A stretch of DNA of 64,000 nt from Berberis thunbergii (lineage: Eukaryota; Streptophyta; Magnoliopsida; Ranunculales; Berberidaceae): NCBI GenBank assembly GCA_003290165.1, contig QNQO01000200.1, forward strand, positions 372,001 to 436,000, read 5' to 3'. Of this stretch, positions 10,963 to 23,475 are shown one piece after another. A model generated the notes under the pieces. That model was not told the DNA's origin. It did not search any database and worked only from the letters and a program-made list of their open reading frames with translations. Numbering within the stretch: position 1 is the first letter of the stretch; the number at the start of each line of letters is the position of its first letter. The position numbers and the translations under genes are program-made.

Positions 10963-12577
10963 TGATAATCACATAATTATAACATTATTACCTCTTATTA
11001 TAATTTTGTTAATCCTTGTTTTATCTTATTTTAGATTAATTATTAAATTTTTGTGTTTTTGTAGAATTTGGAGCAATAATGAAGAAATCAAAGAAAAATG
11101 AAATGAACAAATCACAGATGGTGACTTCAGAGAAAGTGGATGTGAAAATAACCTGAGCCCTTGGCTTAAACCCAAAACCAAATCCATCAACCCAAACCTG
11201 CCAAGCCTAATCAAACCCAAAGCATATTCTCTTAATTATCCAATATTCTGGTTTGATTTAGGCCTTAAATCACTCATTCAATCCTCCCCTTTAAGTTGTC
11301 CATATTCATTTTCTAGTTATCTATAAATACAAGGGAAATAAATGAGAAAAGGGGAGAAAGAGAAGGGAAGAAAAAAAAAATATATTAGAAGATCAAACCC
11401 TCTCCTCACTGTGATTCTCATCACCACCTTTTTTTTTCTTCTCCATTAAACACCACCAAACCACCACCGTCTGGACCTCTCTCGTCACCTCTCTCTCAGC
11501 CACACAGCATTGCTAACGCCACCTGCCCGTCTTGCTCGAGCTCTCACGTGCTTGAGCCTTCTCTCTATCTTCTGTTCATAGCCACAACAGCCAGCACCGA
11601 GCTCTCTCTCGGCCTCTCTTCATCTCGCCCTCCAACCACGCCTGCTGGCAACTCCCTACTTCACCTGCTCGCACACCGGACATCCCTCCTGCGAGCAACG
11701 ACCTTGCTTGCTCCATTCCCGCCTCCTGTCTCCATTTGAATGAGGAAGAAGGCTTGGGGCACTAAACGCACCCCAGTCTTCTTAGTCTCTGTACCACCTC
11801 ATGCAATATTAAGAGACAAGTTACTGGCACACCTCGTTTCATATTGAACACCCCGAGTTTGATGTATACCGCCTGGATTCACTACTGAGTACCACTGCAC
11901 CGAGGCGGCGACAAACCAAAAGAGTTGTATAATTTATTTTACTGACTTAAATGCTTAATTGTTAATTAAAATTTTATTTCAGAAATTTGATAAATTGCTT
12001 TCACCTTTCATGTTCGATTAAAACTTGATATGTTTGGTAGTTAGATTCACATTTTATCAATATTCAAAGCATGTGCTAAAAATGATTAAGCTTAGACTTT
12101 GATTAAGTGTGCCTTAAAAAGACACTTAATGCTTGGTAAGAGTTTATTTGCTTGAGATAAATTGTTAATTTTTTATAGAAACTTGATATGATTGGAATTG
12201 GATTTTAATGATCATATCTTCGGTGCAAGCAATGGATCCTCATCCCTAAAGTTTCTCGTTTATAATTTCAATAATTTAGATTTAAATATATTTGCTAACT
12301 CATCAGTGAGTCCAAACCCCACAAAATCCATCTCATCCATCTTTCCCTTTTATTTTATTTTTCTTATTTTTAATTTATTTTTAGTTTAGTTTTAAAGACA
12401 CTATAACCCCATTTTTCTCCAAATTAGTTTAGGTAAATTATTAAATTCAATTTAATCCACCTTTCTCATGGGATCGATCCGTACTTGTCGTTGTCTACCA
12501 GTTAGACACCGTGCACTTGCGGTTATTACAAGTGGGTCAAATTGGCCTATTTATTTAGGTCGGTTAAACCTACAACA
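10963..12577 (+). repeat. 5' LTR of Athila-type element (1615 bp)
   Basis: It begins TGATAATC and ends CTACAACA. A CT-rich stretch and a 'tctataaatacaag' TATA-like site (about 11321) mark a plausible U3/R promoter. The first 690 bp match 16856-17547 with scattered differences, so the element is not recent. Short frames inside it are artefacts of low-complexity sequence. Confidence 0.8.
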
Positions 12578-12583
12578 AGTTTT

Positions 12584-12601
12584 TGGCGCCGTTGCCGGGG
12601 A
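12584..12601 (+). promoter_or_regulatory. Primer-binding site complementary to tRNA-Asp
   Basis: TGGCGCCGTTGCCGGGGA lies 6 nt after the LTR end. Its complement matches the 3' end of plant tRNA-Asp over 18 nt. A tRNA-Asp primer is typical of the Athila lineage and primes minus-strand DNA synthesis. Confidence 0.8.
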
Positions 12602-15600
12602 AGGTAGCGGTGTAATTGAATTTAAGATTTATTTTCACTAATTAAAAAAAAACAATTTCAGAAAAAAAAAAAAAACAAAATTTATTTTTATTTTGTTAAG
12701 TTCTTTTTGCATTCATTTCGTGTTATTTGTTTGATTTTGCAGAATAACGTTTCTCGAGGAAATTGGACGATCCTGCAAACATCAAGTAAATTTTCATTTT
12801 AATTAAAAAAAAAATTTTAGGAGAGTTTTAATTTTATTTTCACCTCGTTTACGAGTGTGTGGTGTAATAATTTTTGTAAATTCTATTGTTTTCCATTTTT
12901 AATCACCTAAAAAAAACCCTAAATTCTCTAAGTCAAAAGAAAATATAGGGAAACAATTTTAATTGTTACCCAATAATTTCTTGTGATTTAGAAATCCGAC
13001 TTCTAAGACCAAGACCAGTAAATTTATTTGCATGTGCTTGTGTGTTGAGTGAAACGGATAAAAAGAAGTCGGACATTTTTTTGAATTGTGCTAACTCTTT
13101 GTGCAGAGATGAATGCGCAAACTGTAAGTACTTTTAACTCACGCAACGTATTAGCAACCGGGTGGTTTATGTAATTGTTTGCAATTTTGTGTTGGTTGTT
13201 TAAATTATGTAATTGTGGATGCTAAACTTTAGTAATTCATAATAAGCAGACCTAGCTTCTAAATAGAAACTGGTGGGACTTGATATCCCCACCTCATCAC
13301 TCCAGCTGTGTGCAACCAATAGCCAAACATAATTAAAATCAATTATCTTTTAGGTACGGTGTTCATAAGACAACCAAGACCATCTTTTAGGTATGGTGTT
13401 CATAAGACAACCAAGACCAAAGTGAATCCAATAATTTTTGTGTTTGACCAAAGCTAAAAGTGACGATGGGTTTAATCATTCAATGAACTCCGAGAGGCCA
13501 CTGCCACAAGGGTAATTTATCCGGTACGCCGAGTCATAAGTAAGCTACAATCCACAGAAAGAATTGGTGTAACCAACAGTTTTGGTTAGAAACACAAGCC
13601 TCAAGTGTACATCTAACGTCACATCGTTCTCACATCTATTGGCTTACAGAGCGGTAGCACAAGGAAGTTCTTAATTGGACCATTGTGACATTCTTCTCTT
13701 GTGCGATAATCCGGTTTCTTTGAAACAAAACTCTAGCCTACTGATTTTGAACTTTGTGGTGTAAAGTGTACACTCTTAGGATCAACTTGTAGCACCCATT
13801 GCTCTGTCATAAAGATACATAAGAAATAATTGTCCCCCAAAGATAAAAAGATAATTGATATCAAAAATATTGATTGCTTAGGGAGGCATGTTTCCTATGC
13901 ATTTATTGGTTGTTGATTGCGTGTGAGTCTGTGTATATTTTTAGAGTTAATGATTTAAAAAAAATGAACACAAGGGATTATCCAGCCTATTTTTTCGAGC
14001 AAGTCAATTCATTTTATGACATGCAACGACCTGATTATGATCCATATTTAGATTATTACAAACCCAGGTTTAGTCTATCATTCTGACTTCTCATGGGCTC
14101 ATGGTCAGTACCATGAAGGCCCTCTAGACACTCCTCAAACTCCTCAAGCTTTCATTCCTGATAATGAGTCTCAATTTCATCAAGTTGTTCCTCCATCCAA
14201 CACATCAAGGTTAGAGGATATTTTAAACCTTTTTTATATAGCGAACAGGAGAAATGTTTGAGCAAAATTTTCAGAATATTACAGAATTGACAGTTATTTC
14301 TCAACAAAACTCCCAAGCTATCCAAAAATTTTAGATGACTGTGAATCAAATAGTTGAGTCACTTCCTGAAATAGAGTCAAAAAAATTCTTTAATCAACCA
14401 ATTTTTAATCAAAAGGGTCAATTCGAAATTAGTGGCACATCTAAGCCAAATGATGAAGATGTCCAATGCAATTACTACCCTTAAAAATTAAAAACTGGTT
14501 GAAAATCAGGTAGAAATGCCTGATATGGGTGTCATTGAGTGGTCTAGACCAATATCTCTATGTGATTCATGTGATGAGCATGTACCACCTGATATATTCA
14601 TCGTCTCATCTACTTGCATCACATTCCCATTTACTGAGGCTACTTTCACTGATCCCTTGTTCTGTAGTGAGGATTTCAGTTTTCACCATCCTATTGTAAA
14701 AATTATTCAATCTTCTAATTTGGAACCAGACCTAGGATGTTCCCTTTTTGGAGCACGCAAGAATCCTCTGTTGTGTATGATTACTGGTCACTTTTGGGAT
14801 GTTCTAGTGTATTTGGTGCCTCATGTGATTGCTATATTTGGGTGGACTGATCATCAACTGTTCGGGTTGTTGATATATGACCATGGACTAAGTGGTTGTC
14901 ATGTTCTTCCTCTCCATTTTTCGATACACCATTTTTTAGGAAGAATATTTGTCGGGCTGTTGACGTTTAACCAAGCGCTACTGGGAGGCATCCCAACTTT
15001 TATTGTAAATGTGCATGTTGAGTGTGTATTTTATCCATCTCTATTAACTAATCCATAATTATTTTGTCTCTGAGCTCTCATCGGTGGATTACTTGTGAGA
15101 ATTGGTAAAATTTTCACCACGGTAATACTGTTTAACCTCCTCTCATATACTTATTTCATTCATTTGTCAGAATTATTTTGTTAAACATTGAGGACAATGT
15201 TTGGATTAGGTTTGGGGATAGGGTTCATGAGTCGGTGACTTTTTTGTAGTGTTTTTTTTCTTATTCTTAAAAAAAATTGTGTTTTTCTGTCAAGAAAACT
15301 TGGTCTTTTGCGATTATGAAAATGGATTTTAAATGTTTTATACTCAAGAAAATGCAAGCCAACTTGACATATTGGTATATTGATAAAGATTGAAAGTTTA
15401 GTATGATCCTTAAGTTAGATCTAGTTCATAAGATTTTTCAACTCGATTATCTTTGCACCATGAGCTATGTTAGCATAACTTGAAGTTGATGAGTGAAGTA
15501 TATACTAGAAAACCTTAGAATAATAGTGGAGACTTAACCCTGAAAGTTTTGAACCTTTCTATTTTTTCAAGGGTTATACATAAACTCTGATTTTTCTTGA

Positions 15601-16839
15601 GTCCGTATTATCTCGTTGATGATCTCATTATTCTCATTTTTCTGATCAATTGTTTTGGGAATGACATCAAAATTGAATTATTACACTAGAACTTCTTGGC
15701 TTATTCAATTGAGATGTCATAATACTAACCCGAATTTAGGAAATGATCTAGGCATTTTTTTTTCCTTTTATTTCTTTAGACCATTAACTAGCCTTTTAAC
15801 TTACCCATAACATTAACCTGTTTGTAGCCTTTTGAGCCTTAGAATAACTTTCATTTGTTAACCCATTAACCTTTACCCAACTTTTTTGAGAATGTGTATG
15901 GATGGATATACTTGGTGTAAAAAGGCATTAAAGAGCAAAATATGAGATATTTCATAAATCCTCAATGTGGAAAAAAAAATTGATTCCTCAACGAGGATAA
16001 AGATGTGAGAATGAAGAAAACATTGATGGTGCGTAACATTGGTTTATTCTTGACAGCCCTAATTGTTTGTGAATGGGTGTATACATTCCTAGAAATTTTT
16101 GTTAGAATCCTTTGACATTCCTTATTAACAAGCCCCGTTACAACCCAACAAAGTCCTAGTTGATATTAGGTAAAGGTTGGTTCCGTAGATGTGGAGATTT
16201 AATAACCAAGACCTATGGTGTTTGATTCAACATTCCCAAAAGTAATTGATATTCCTGTCCATGAGATCATGTTCATTCCATTCTTGAAAAGTTCGTTCTT
16301 CATATTTCTATATGTGAGATGATTGTTTTCCATTATTTACTCTTTTCCTCAAATATAAACTGAGTGAAATACCAAATCTCTGAGTATTTTATTGTGAGTG
16401 ACATGAGAGGTTTGAAGTCAAAACAAACTTTCTACAGGAGATTTATGTTTTACTCAGAAATGAAAAGTTATGTTGATAGTGCTATCCACACACACACATT
16501 GAGTTGAGGATGATTGTGAATTTTTTCTTATATTTGGAGAATATTAAATTATTTCGAGATTGGTTGATACACTAAAATGACACTGTTGGTTTCTTGCATT
16601 TCTTGAAGGCTTTAAAATGAACACTGTTTGACCAAGTTTTGTTGAGTCAGTAATGTTTGTGGGTAACATTTCTTGGAAACCCTCACAAGACTATAACTCG
16701 TCCCCTAGAGGTAATCTAGGGGTTCATAGCCTTGTTGCACATTTTCAAAGGTAAGTGCAATCGATGATTCCTGCAAAAGTGAGTTAGGATTTTATTTGTG
16801 GTTTTCTTTTCTTTGTTTTGCTCGAGGACTAGCAAAATA
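12602..16839 (+). pseudogene. Interior of Athila-type element, largely non-coding
   Basis: AT-rich leader is followed by two short remnants. The frame at 13874-14086 includes NTRDYPAYFFEQVNSFYDMQ, and a 180-codon frame spans 14516-15058; I do not recognise either. A 33-bp unit (tagg.a.ggtgttcataagac) is tandemly duplicated at about 13352-13420. Near 15187 is 'cattgaggacaatgt', a motif common in the non-coding 3' part of plant gypsy elements. From 15060 to the 3' LTR I see no gene. Confidence 0.5.
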
Positions 16840-16855
16840 TAGGTTTGGGGGTATT
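16840..16855 (+). promoter_or_regulatory. Polypurine tract before the 3' LTR
   Basis: 'taggtttgggggtatt' directly precedes the 3' LTR start TGATAATC and is the expected plus-strand primer. It matches the purine-rich tract usual at this position in Athila-type elements. Confidence 0.65.
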
Positions 16856-17547
16856 TGATAATCACATAATTATAACATTATTACCTCTTATTATAATTTT
16901 GTTAATCCTTGTTTTATCTTATTTTAGATTAATTATTAAATTTTTGTGTTTTTGTAGAATTTGGAGCAATAATGAAGAAATCGAAGAAAAATGAAATGAA
17001 CAAATCACAGATGGTGACTTCAGAGAAAGTGGAAGTGAAAATAACCTGAGCCCTTGGCTTAAACCCAAAACCAAATCCATCAACCCAAACCCATTGCCAA
17101 GCCCAATCAAACCCAAAGCATATTCTCTTAATTATACAATATTCTGGTTTGATTTAAGCCTTAAATCACTCATTGAATCCTCCCTTTTAAGTTGTCCATA
17201 TTCATTTCTAGTTATCTATAAATACAAGGGAAATAAATGAGAAAAAGGGGAGGAAGAGAAGGGAAGAAAAAAAATATTAGAAGATTGAACCCTCTTCCTC
17301 ATAGTAATTCTCATCACCACATTTTTTTCTTCTCCATTAAACACCACAAAACCACCACCATCTGGACCTTTCTCGTTGCCCCTCTCTCTCAGCCACACAG
17401 CGTTGCCAACGCCACCTGCCCGTCCTGCTCGAGCTCTCACCTGCTCGTCCTACTTGAGCCCTCTCTTTCTTCTGCTCACAACCACAGCGGCCAGCACCGA
17501 GCAGCCACGCTGCAGCCCGAGCTCTCTCTCGGCCTCTCTTCATCTCG
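16856..17547 (+). repeat. Truncated 3' LTR of Athila-type element
   Basis: It is collinear with the first part of 10963-12577 up to 'cttcatctcg', then breaks abruptly. About 0.9 kb of LTR is missing. The following sequence resembles the tail of element B1, so a deletion probably removed the LTR 3' part together with some host-element DNA. Confidence 0.8.
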
Positions 17548-18568
17548 AAATGACTTTCGGTACACGAGACCTGATCCGCTCGACGCGGATCACACAGACT
17601 GAAGGAATAAAGAGCAGAAGTCAATGCTAGTCCACTAACGCTTAATGGGTCGTTAAAGACTCTGTTGGTTAAACCCTAACCTGTAATAGAACAACCTAAA
17701 ACAACAATATATTTCGACTAACGAAGATAAACATTCCACTTAGCGGCCAAAACTCTACGGTCTACAAAGCGACTAAAGTAAACACAACTATATGAGACAA
17801 AAACAACACTTTCATTCAAAAACATGTCTATATATTCTATCCAAGGAACGACCTTACAATCATTCTAAGGAGAAGCATCATCTTCATTAGTAAGCCTCGC
17901 GGAGCCCTCCCCTCTATTGATCATTCCGTAAGTGACCCTCTTGTAGGGAGCGAAATCAAGATCAGTATCGGGACGCTCCTCCATAATCAGCTCCAGGAGC
18001 TCCAATCTACCACAAACAACTTCGGATGAGATAAAGGGCTTCCTGCCTGACACAACAAAATCCATCGCTCCCAACAGGACCTCATAATGCGAACGCTCAT
18101 TTGCCAGGAACTGCTCCGCCTCCAAAGCGTGGTGAAGCCCCTCATCAACTGCGGCTTTGGGTAGCTGCCTTTTGACGACCCATTCCGCCTTCTTCCTTTT
18201 GACCTGCATGCCCTCACAATCAACAATAATGCCAGAAGCCTACAACCTACCTTCCAAGGAATCCACCCGGTAAAATATGAGGTCCGTAGGTCCGCGAAGG
18301 CCTTCTCCAAAGCAAAAACCCTTCCATGGGCTTCGGGATGCAAAAGGACAGTATCATGTAGCTTCGGGGTGTGAGTAGCCATTCCAAGGCCACGACGACC
18401 CAAAACCTCAACACGCGCTCCACCTCCTCCCCCGCTAAGTCAGCAGGAGAAGTCGGAGTGCCCAGCGAAAGGTCGCAACCCCCCGAGGGTGTCACTTGTG
18501 CAGACCATGACACAACATGGAGAGAAGCCGCCCTGGCAAAAATTTGGCTCCTCCACTCTGGCAAAAAA
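17548..18568 (-). pseudogene. Antisense accessory ORF remnant, probable tail of element B1
   Basis: The first bases (gatccgctcgacgcggat) resemble the B1 tandem unit, suggesting B1 resumes here. Minus-strand frames at 17865-18209, 17987-18403 and 18247-18621 read LHHALEAEQFLANERSHYEV and LELLELIMEERPDTDL, a helical, charged peptide like the C-terminal part of the accessory ORF at 55573-55951. The position (after the tandem array, antisense) fits a Tat-type accessory ORF. Frameshifts break it, and the 3' LTR is absent. Confidence 0.5.
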
Positions 18569-18869
18569 TAATAATGATATCTGTTGGAGAAAGATATGAT
18601 GTTGAGACTAGCTAAGCACATGAAATGAAACTATATATTTCTTGTGATTTGTCAATTTTTTGGGGATTGAAAGTATAGTGCATTATTTTTATGTACTATT
18701 GGACCATGCAATGCAATTATGTTAAGAGTCTTATGTCCCTTTAAGTTCAAGTAAAGCTAATATCTATCTAGCTCGACTGAACTTCTCCATCTCTATCACC
18801 TTATTTCCAATGTCGATGTGCACTTATAACTTATAAGTTTGATTTTCTAATAATGATAATAATAAAACT
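18569..18869. other. AT-rich spacer, no gene
   Basis: Unique-looking AT-rich sequence ends in an AAT-type microsatellite (about 18850-18866) directly before the LTR of element B2. It probably represents the host DNA or older sequence into which B2 inserted. Confidence 0.4.
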
Positions 18870-19505
18870 TGATGATTTACCAAAACGGTCCCAACTTTGC
18901 GCGGTGCATGTGTCATGATGATCTCGAGGAAAGATAGGCCCTAGTGTCAGCTCAACACTAATCCGGCCCATGCGATTCTAAGCATGTCCAATGCAGTCTG
19001 CCATGTCTCACAGCTATCCTCAATACCCATAAGCCTTGTTAAGAGAAGTCTCTCGAGGAGCAACTTCGAACATGTAATTACAACGGCTCTTTACTTTCAA
19101 CTAGGAAGCACATTCCAGAGTATGTGTCACATATGGAGACTTCCACCTATAGAATAATCTCGGGAAGGGAATTATCTCCCGCATATCTAGGAGCACATGG
19201 CTAACAGGGAAACTTCCCTCCACAACACGACTCCTAATTAGACAAGGATCTCCACGAAGATCTTCTTCCCTAAACTACACAATCGATGGCATGGTTGAAC
19301 CAGGACTCTTGCACTAATAATAAGACATTAGGTGGGTAGGCTAAGGAACGCTACAAATTCCCTATTTACAACATTACACTTTCCTCAGATCCTTGTTTGA
19401 CTTTAGCATCGGAGTGCCATTGGCTACCACAGCGGTGGTACGTGACTCACGTGCGTTCCTTGTGCAGGTCAGGGTCAAAGCAGGGAGCGAAAAATGACTG
19501 CATCA
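18870..19505 (+). repeat. 5' LTR of element B2
   Basis: It starts TGATGATTTACC and ends GACTGCATCA, followed by the leader 'gcttggcttcatccgtgggg', homologous to the one after the B1 LTR. Confidence 0.75.
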
Positions 19506-19728
19506 GCTTGGCTTCATCCGTGGGGTTGACAAAGTTCCTATCATTTCATTAGCATCATCTCTCTTCAAAATACTAAGAGATGGTGACCAACCGATCATAT
19601 AATAATGGAGAACAAAGGGAAACATCGAACATTCAGCCTGGCGCTACTTCACTTCTCTCGACGGTGTAAATAACGCACATGCATCAAGCTAACGCTCCCA
19701 AAATAGCAGCAGTGTCGACGACCTCGAA

Positions 19729-20130
19729 TTGGATCTAAGATCGCTTTTTATATGTCAAGTTTTGTTGACAATGAAGACGCTCAGATTGATGAAACAAAAG
19801 CCTGATGAGACATTGAAGGCGTACCTAACTCGTTTCAGCAGTGATCTAACCGTCGTCAACGTGTGCAACGACACAACGATCGTCTCAACTTTCATCAATG
19901 GTTTGGGGAAGGGTAAGTTCTACAACTTCCTAACTTTGGACCCACCAGCCAATATGGAAGATTTTGGAAGGGAAGCGCATAGCTATATCGCCCTAGAAGA
20001 TAAGCGAGCAACAACTAAGACCAAAGTCGGGCTCGAAAATAAATTAGTCGACAGGATATACGTGCTACACGAAGCCCATTTCGAATCCAAACTATCTAAT
20101 AGGTCCAAAAAAAGGCCATCCGAGGTATGA
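19729..20130 (+). pseudogene. gag fragment of element B2
   Basis: The 133-codon frame contains MKQKPDETLKAYLTRFSSDL and FINGLGKGKFYNFL, collinear with the B1 gag. It is the same capsid-like domain, without a zinc knuckle, and ends in a frameshift into the protease frame. Confidence 0.65.
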
Positions 20131-20688
20131 GGATCCAAGCAATATGCGACGAACGGCTAGCCCCGCATGCTCAGAAGCATGATCGCTCTGTGTCACTATC
20201 GTTTACTGAGGAAGACCTCCAAGGCATACAACTCTTACACGATGATGCCTTGGTAGTAACAATCTTTTTGACAAACTGGGAAGTAAGGAGATCCTTGGTG
20301 GACACAGGGAGCTCACTGAACGCCATGTTTCTCCACACGTTCCACAACATTCAACTAGATAAGAAAGCATTGACCCCCGATACCCGCTTGATGATCGATT
20401 TCAGCGGTGAAAAGTTTTTCTCTGTGGGAAAGATATGACTGACGGTAGTAGCAGGGGAGAAGCCAACTAAACAAAAGCCTATTTCAAGAATTCATAGTGA
20501 TCGACGCACCTTCGACATATGATGCGATCCTTGGGAGACCCTGGATACACCAAATGGGAACGACAGCCTCCACTCTAAACCAGTGCATCAAGTATCCAAC
20601 AAACCAAGCGGTTGAAACACTAAGAGGCAACCAATCAGTAGCCAGGGAGTACCAGTACATGACGACACTCCCACCAGCCGATTCTTAG
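20127..20688 (+). pseudogene. Aspartic protease region of element B2
   Basis: FTEEDLQGIQLLHDDALVVT, the intact active-site motif LVDTGSSLNAMF, then after a stop near 20438 the segment ending ILGRPWIHQMGT. Unlike B1, the catalytic Asp-Thr-Gly is kept, but the frame is broken. Confidence 0.7.
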
Positions 20689-21690
20689 TTGTCAACTGGC
20701 CCCGCGACTAAGATGACTCTTTATCCCACTCAAGAGGCATGGGAAGAGAAACCTATCCCAGACGATGAAGCTCCAGTAAGCCCTCGAGGCATGCCCAATG
20801 TCGGCCAATCGGAGGAAGAAACGATCACGGTCTACCTCGATAGCCCTCTCATTAGTAGGGTTATCCAAATAGGTTCTTGCTTGAGCAAAGACTTAGCAGA
20901 GCAACTCACGAAGCTGCTACGACGGAATCAGGACATTTTTGCCTTGACCATTCGAGACATGACAGGAATCGACCCATCGCTAATCACCCATCACCTAGAG
21001 GTGAACCCCACAAGGAAAACCGTCCGACAGAAGAAGAGGCTCGTGGCACCCGAGAGAAATACAATCATAAACGAGGATGTGCAGCGTTTACTCAATGCGG
21101 ACATGATTAAGGAATCTCAATACCCAGACTAGCTGGCGAACACCGTTCTTGTAAAAATGAAAAATGGGAAATGGAGGGTGTGTGTAGACTACACTGACCT
21201 AAACAAAAGCATGTCCGAAGGACAACTTCCCCCTCCCCCACATTGATCAGATCATGGACGCCATGCTCCGACATAGCTTATTAATCTTCATGGACGCCTA
21301 CTCAGGCTACAATCAAATATCGATGCACCCACCGTATCAAGAAAAGGCATACTTCGTAACTGAAAGAGGGATATATTTGTTATAAGGTGATGTCGTTCTG
21401 CTTGAAAAATGTAGGTGCTACCTATCAACGACTAGTGAACTAGATGTTTAAAGAACAGATTGGCAGGAACATGGAGGTTTACATTAACAATATGCTGGTC
21501 AAGAGCCTCTGCAGCCCCGACCACATAAGAGACCTCACTGAAGTGTTCAACTAGCTCAGAAAATACCATATGAAGCTCAACCCATAGAAGTGTATGTTCA
21601 GAGTTGAGTCTGAAAAATTCTTAGGCTATATAGTAAACAAGATAGGGATCAAGACCGACCCAAAGCAGATTATGGCCAGATTCGGAAAGC
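20689..21690 (+). pseudogene. Partial reverse transcriptase of element B2
   Basis: A frame at 20689-21132 runs from the linker to RLLNADMIKESQYPD. Degenerate blocks follow: KMKNGKWRVCVDYTDLNKS, FMDAYSGYNQISM and MEVYINNMLVKSL. The catalytic YxDD is changed to YINN. RT homology ends near 21690, where a deletion joins unrelated 3' sequence. Confidence 0.7.
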
Positions 21691-22023
21691 AATCTGTTTT
21701 CAAAAAACTCAAGGTCCTTGGCCAAAGTTGCGTCATCAATAAGATTTTGTTGAGCCATGAAGAAGATGAAATAATCTTTTCAATCAGAAGATAAACAGAG
21801 TAAGATCTCTAAAAGCAAGAAAATAGACGAGTTAGTCTCCGCACAAAGGATAACCTAAATAGGGATGTGATTCCTGCCTCTTCTCCACCGAACCGACGCA
21901 CGTTCAATTAATGAAGCACGTGGCTCAATCAACAATTCAGGCTCAATCATCATGAGCGGCGTATCTTTTTAAGAAATGACTCAGTGAACCGATGTGATGG
22001 CCCAATAACTCGGGGGGAGTAGC

Positions 22024-22695
22024 TGATGATACACCAAAACGGCCTCAACTCTGCAATGTACACGAGTCATGATGATCTCAAGGAAAGATAGGCCCTAGTG
22101 CCAACTCAACACTGATCCGGCCCATACGGTTCTAAGCCCGCCCAATGCAGTCCGCCAAACGGACCCGAATTCTTACAACCTACTAGGCCCACATGTCTCA
22201 TAACTATCATCAATACGCATAAGCCCTGTTAAGGCAAGTATCTCGAGGATCAGCTTCGGATAGGCAATTACAGCGGCTCTTTGCTTCCAACTAGGAAGCA
22301 CATTCCAGAGTATGTATCACATATGGAGACTTCCACCTATAGAATACTTTCGAGACGAAAACTATCTCCCACATATCTAAAATCACATGGCTAACAGAAA
22401 AACTTCCCTCCACAACACGACTCCTAATTAGAGAAGGATTTCCACGAAGATCTCCTTCCCTAAACTACGCCATCGATGGCCTGGTTGAACCAGGACTCCT
22501 GCACTATAAATAAGACATGAGGTTGGTAAGCTAATGTATGCTACAAATTCCCTGTTTACAACATTACACCTTCCTCGGATCCCTATCTGATTTTAGCATT
22601 GGAGTGTCATCGGCCACCATAACGGTGGTTTGTGGCTCACGTCTGTTCCTTGTGCGAGTCACGGTCAATGCAGGTAGCGAAAAATGAATGCATCA
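22024..22695 (+). repeat. 3' LTR of element B2
   Basis: It is preceded by the purine tract ggggggagtagc, starts TGATGATACACC and ends GAATGCATCA. It is collinear with the other LTR-B copies. Confidence 0.75.
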
Positions 22696-22699
22696 ATAA

Positions 22700-22730
<31 letters not shown>

Positions 22731-22733
22731 GTA

Positions 22734-22826
<93 letters not shown>
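22696..22826. repeat. (AAT)n-(ATT)n palindromic microsatellite
   Basis: An AAT run (about 22696-22772) passes directly into an ATT run (about 22773-22826), so the two halves are reverse complements and can fold into a hairpin. It abuts the 3' LTR of B2. Apparent poly-isoleucine frames on both strands are artefacts. Confidence 0.95.
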
Positions 22827-23475
22827 AGTGTAGAAGGTTGTACTTCATTGTCTGCCGGCGGTGGCAGATATACTATTAGTGGTTGTCCAGCTGGTAGTGG
22901 CTGAATCCATGGCAACGATGGCGGCCCTACATGGGCATAGGACTATGCAATATTACTTATGTTAATTTGGTTTTGAGTTCTCACAATTATAATGAACAAG
23001 AACTTCGTAAATGAAAGTGTTTGTGAAAGAAAACTACAGTGAATAAATGAAAGTTTTTTTTTCATCAAAGGAAGAGAGATTGCAATTAGTTTGATTCAAG
23101 CTCTCATTGAAAACACCAAATTTTTTATGCAAATTTTCATCAAATCACGTGTTGATCACGTGGAGTAATCTGCAAAAGATGAAGAAATATTCTTGACACC
23201 GGTGTAGTGTATGCCACGGGGACTCAAAGACAAAGTTAGAATAATGTCTCTCAAAATAGTATTTATTTCTCTATTTTCTTAGAGAGAATTGAGAATTAGG
23301 AAAGTGTCACCCGAAAATAACTTTGTGTTTGACTATTTATAAAGGCTTCTGCTCGTAAAGTTGATAGTCAATTGCTCGTAAAGGAGTGAGAAACATGGCA
23401 GGTCGGGAGCTAACTGCTTATAGATGAGTAAGACAGTGTTAGATCGAGAGCCGTTGATGATTGTAACTTTCCATT
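22827..23475. other. Intergenic, no gene recognised
   Basis: Mixed AT-rich sequence with no supported coding frame, RNA gene or element end. Confidence 0.4.

Larger units (their letters stand above)
10963..17547 (+). mobile_element. Athila-type non-autonomous LTR element (no pol), 3' LTR truncated
   Basis: The 5' LTR (10963-12577) and a truncated 3' LTR (16856-17547) start with the same TGATAATCACATAATTATAA. A primer-binding site matching tRNA-Asp follows the 5' LTR, and a polypurine tract precedes the 3' LTR. The 4.3-kb interior has no RT, RNase H or integrase, so it is a deletion derivative that would need enzymes from a relative. It lies in the 180-bp array of element B1, so it is younger than B1. 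Confidence 0.8.
18870..22695 (+). mobile_element. Tat-like Ty3/gypsy element B2, internally deleted
   Basis: Two LTR-B copies (18870-19505 and 22024-22695) flank a 2.5-kb interior holding gag, protease and part of RT. RNase H, integrase and the tandem/accessory region are missing; near 21690 the RT sequence jumps to a short 3' region ending in a purine tract (ggggggagtag) before the 3' LTR. Both outer flanks are AAT-microsatellite DNA. I see no clean 5-bp target duplication. It is old: the LTRs differ at many sites. Confidence 0.75.

Noticed and set aside
17216..17630. Several overlapping frames on both strands in the truncated 3' LTR
   Set aside because: They lie in CT-rich LTR sequence, overlap each other and look like no protein; the equivalent 5' LTR does not keep them.
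18870..22695. Middle LTR (18870-19505) as the missing 3' LTR of B1
   Set aside because: No purine tract precedes it and 300 bp of unrelated AT-rich DNA separates it from the B1 tail; it fits better as the 5' LTR of B2.
22632..22915. Poly-isoleucine frames on both strands
   Set aside because: They are translations of the AAT/ATT microsatellite, not proteins.
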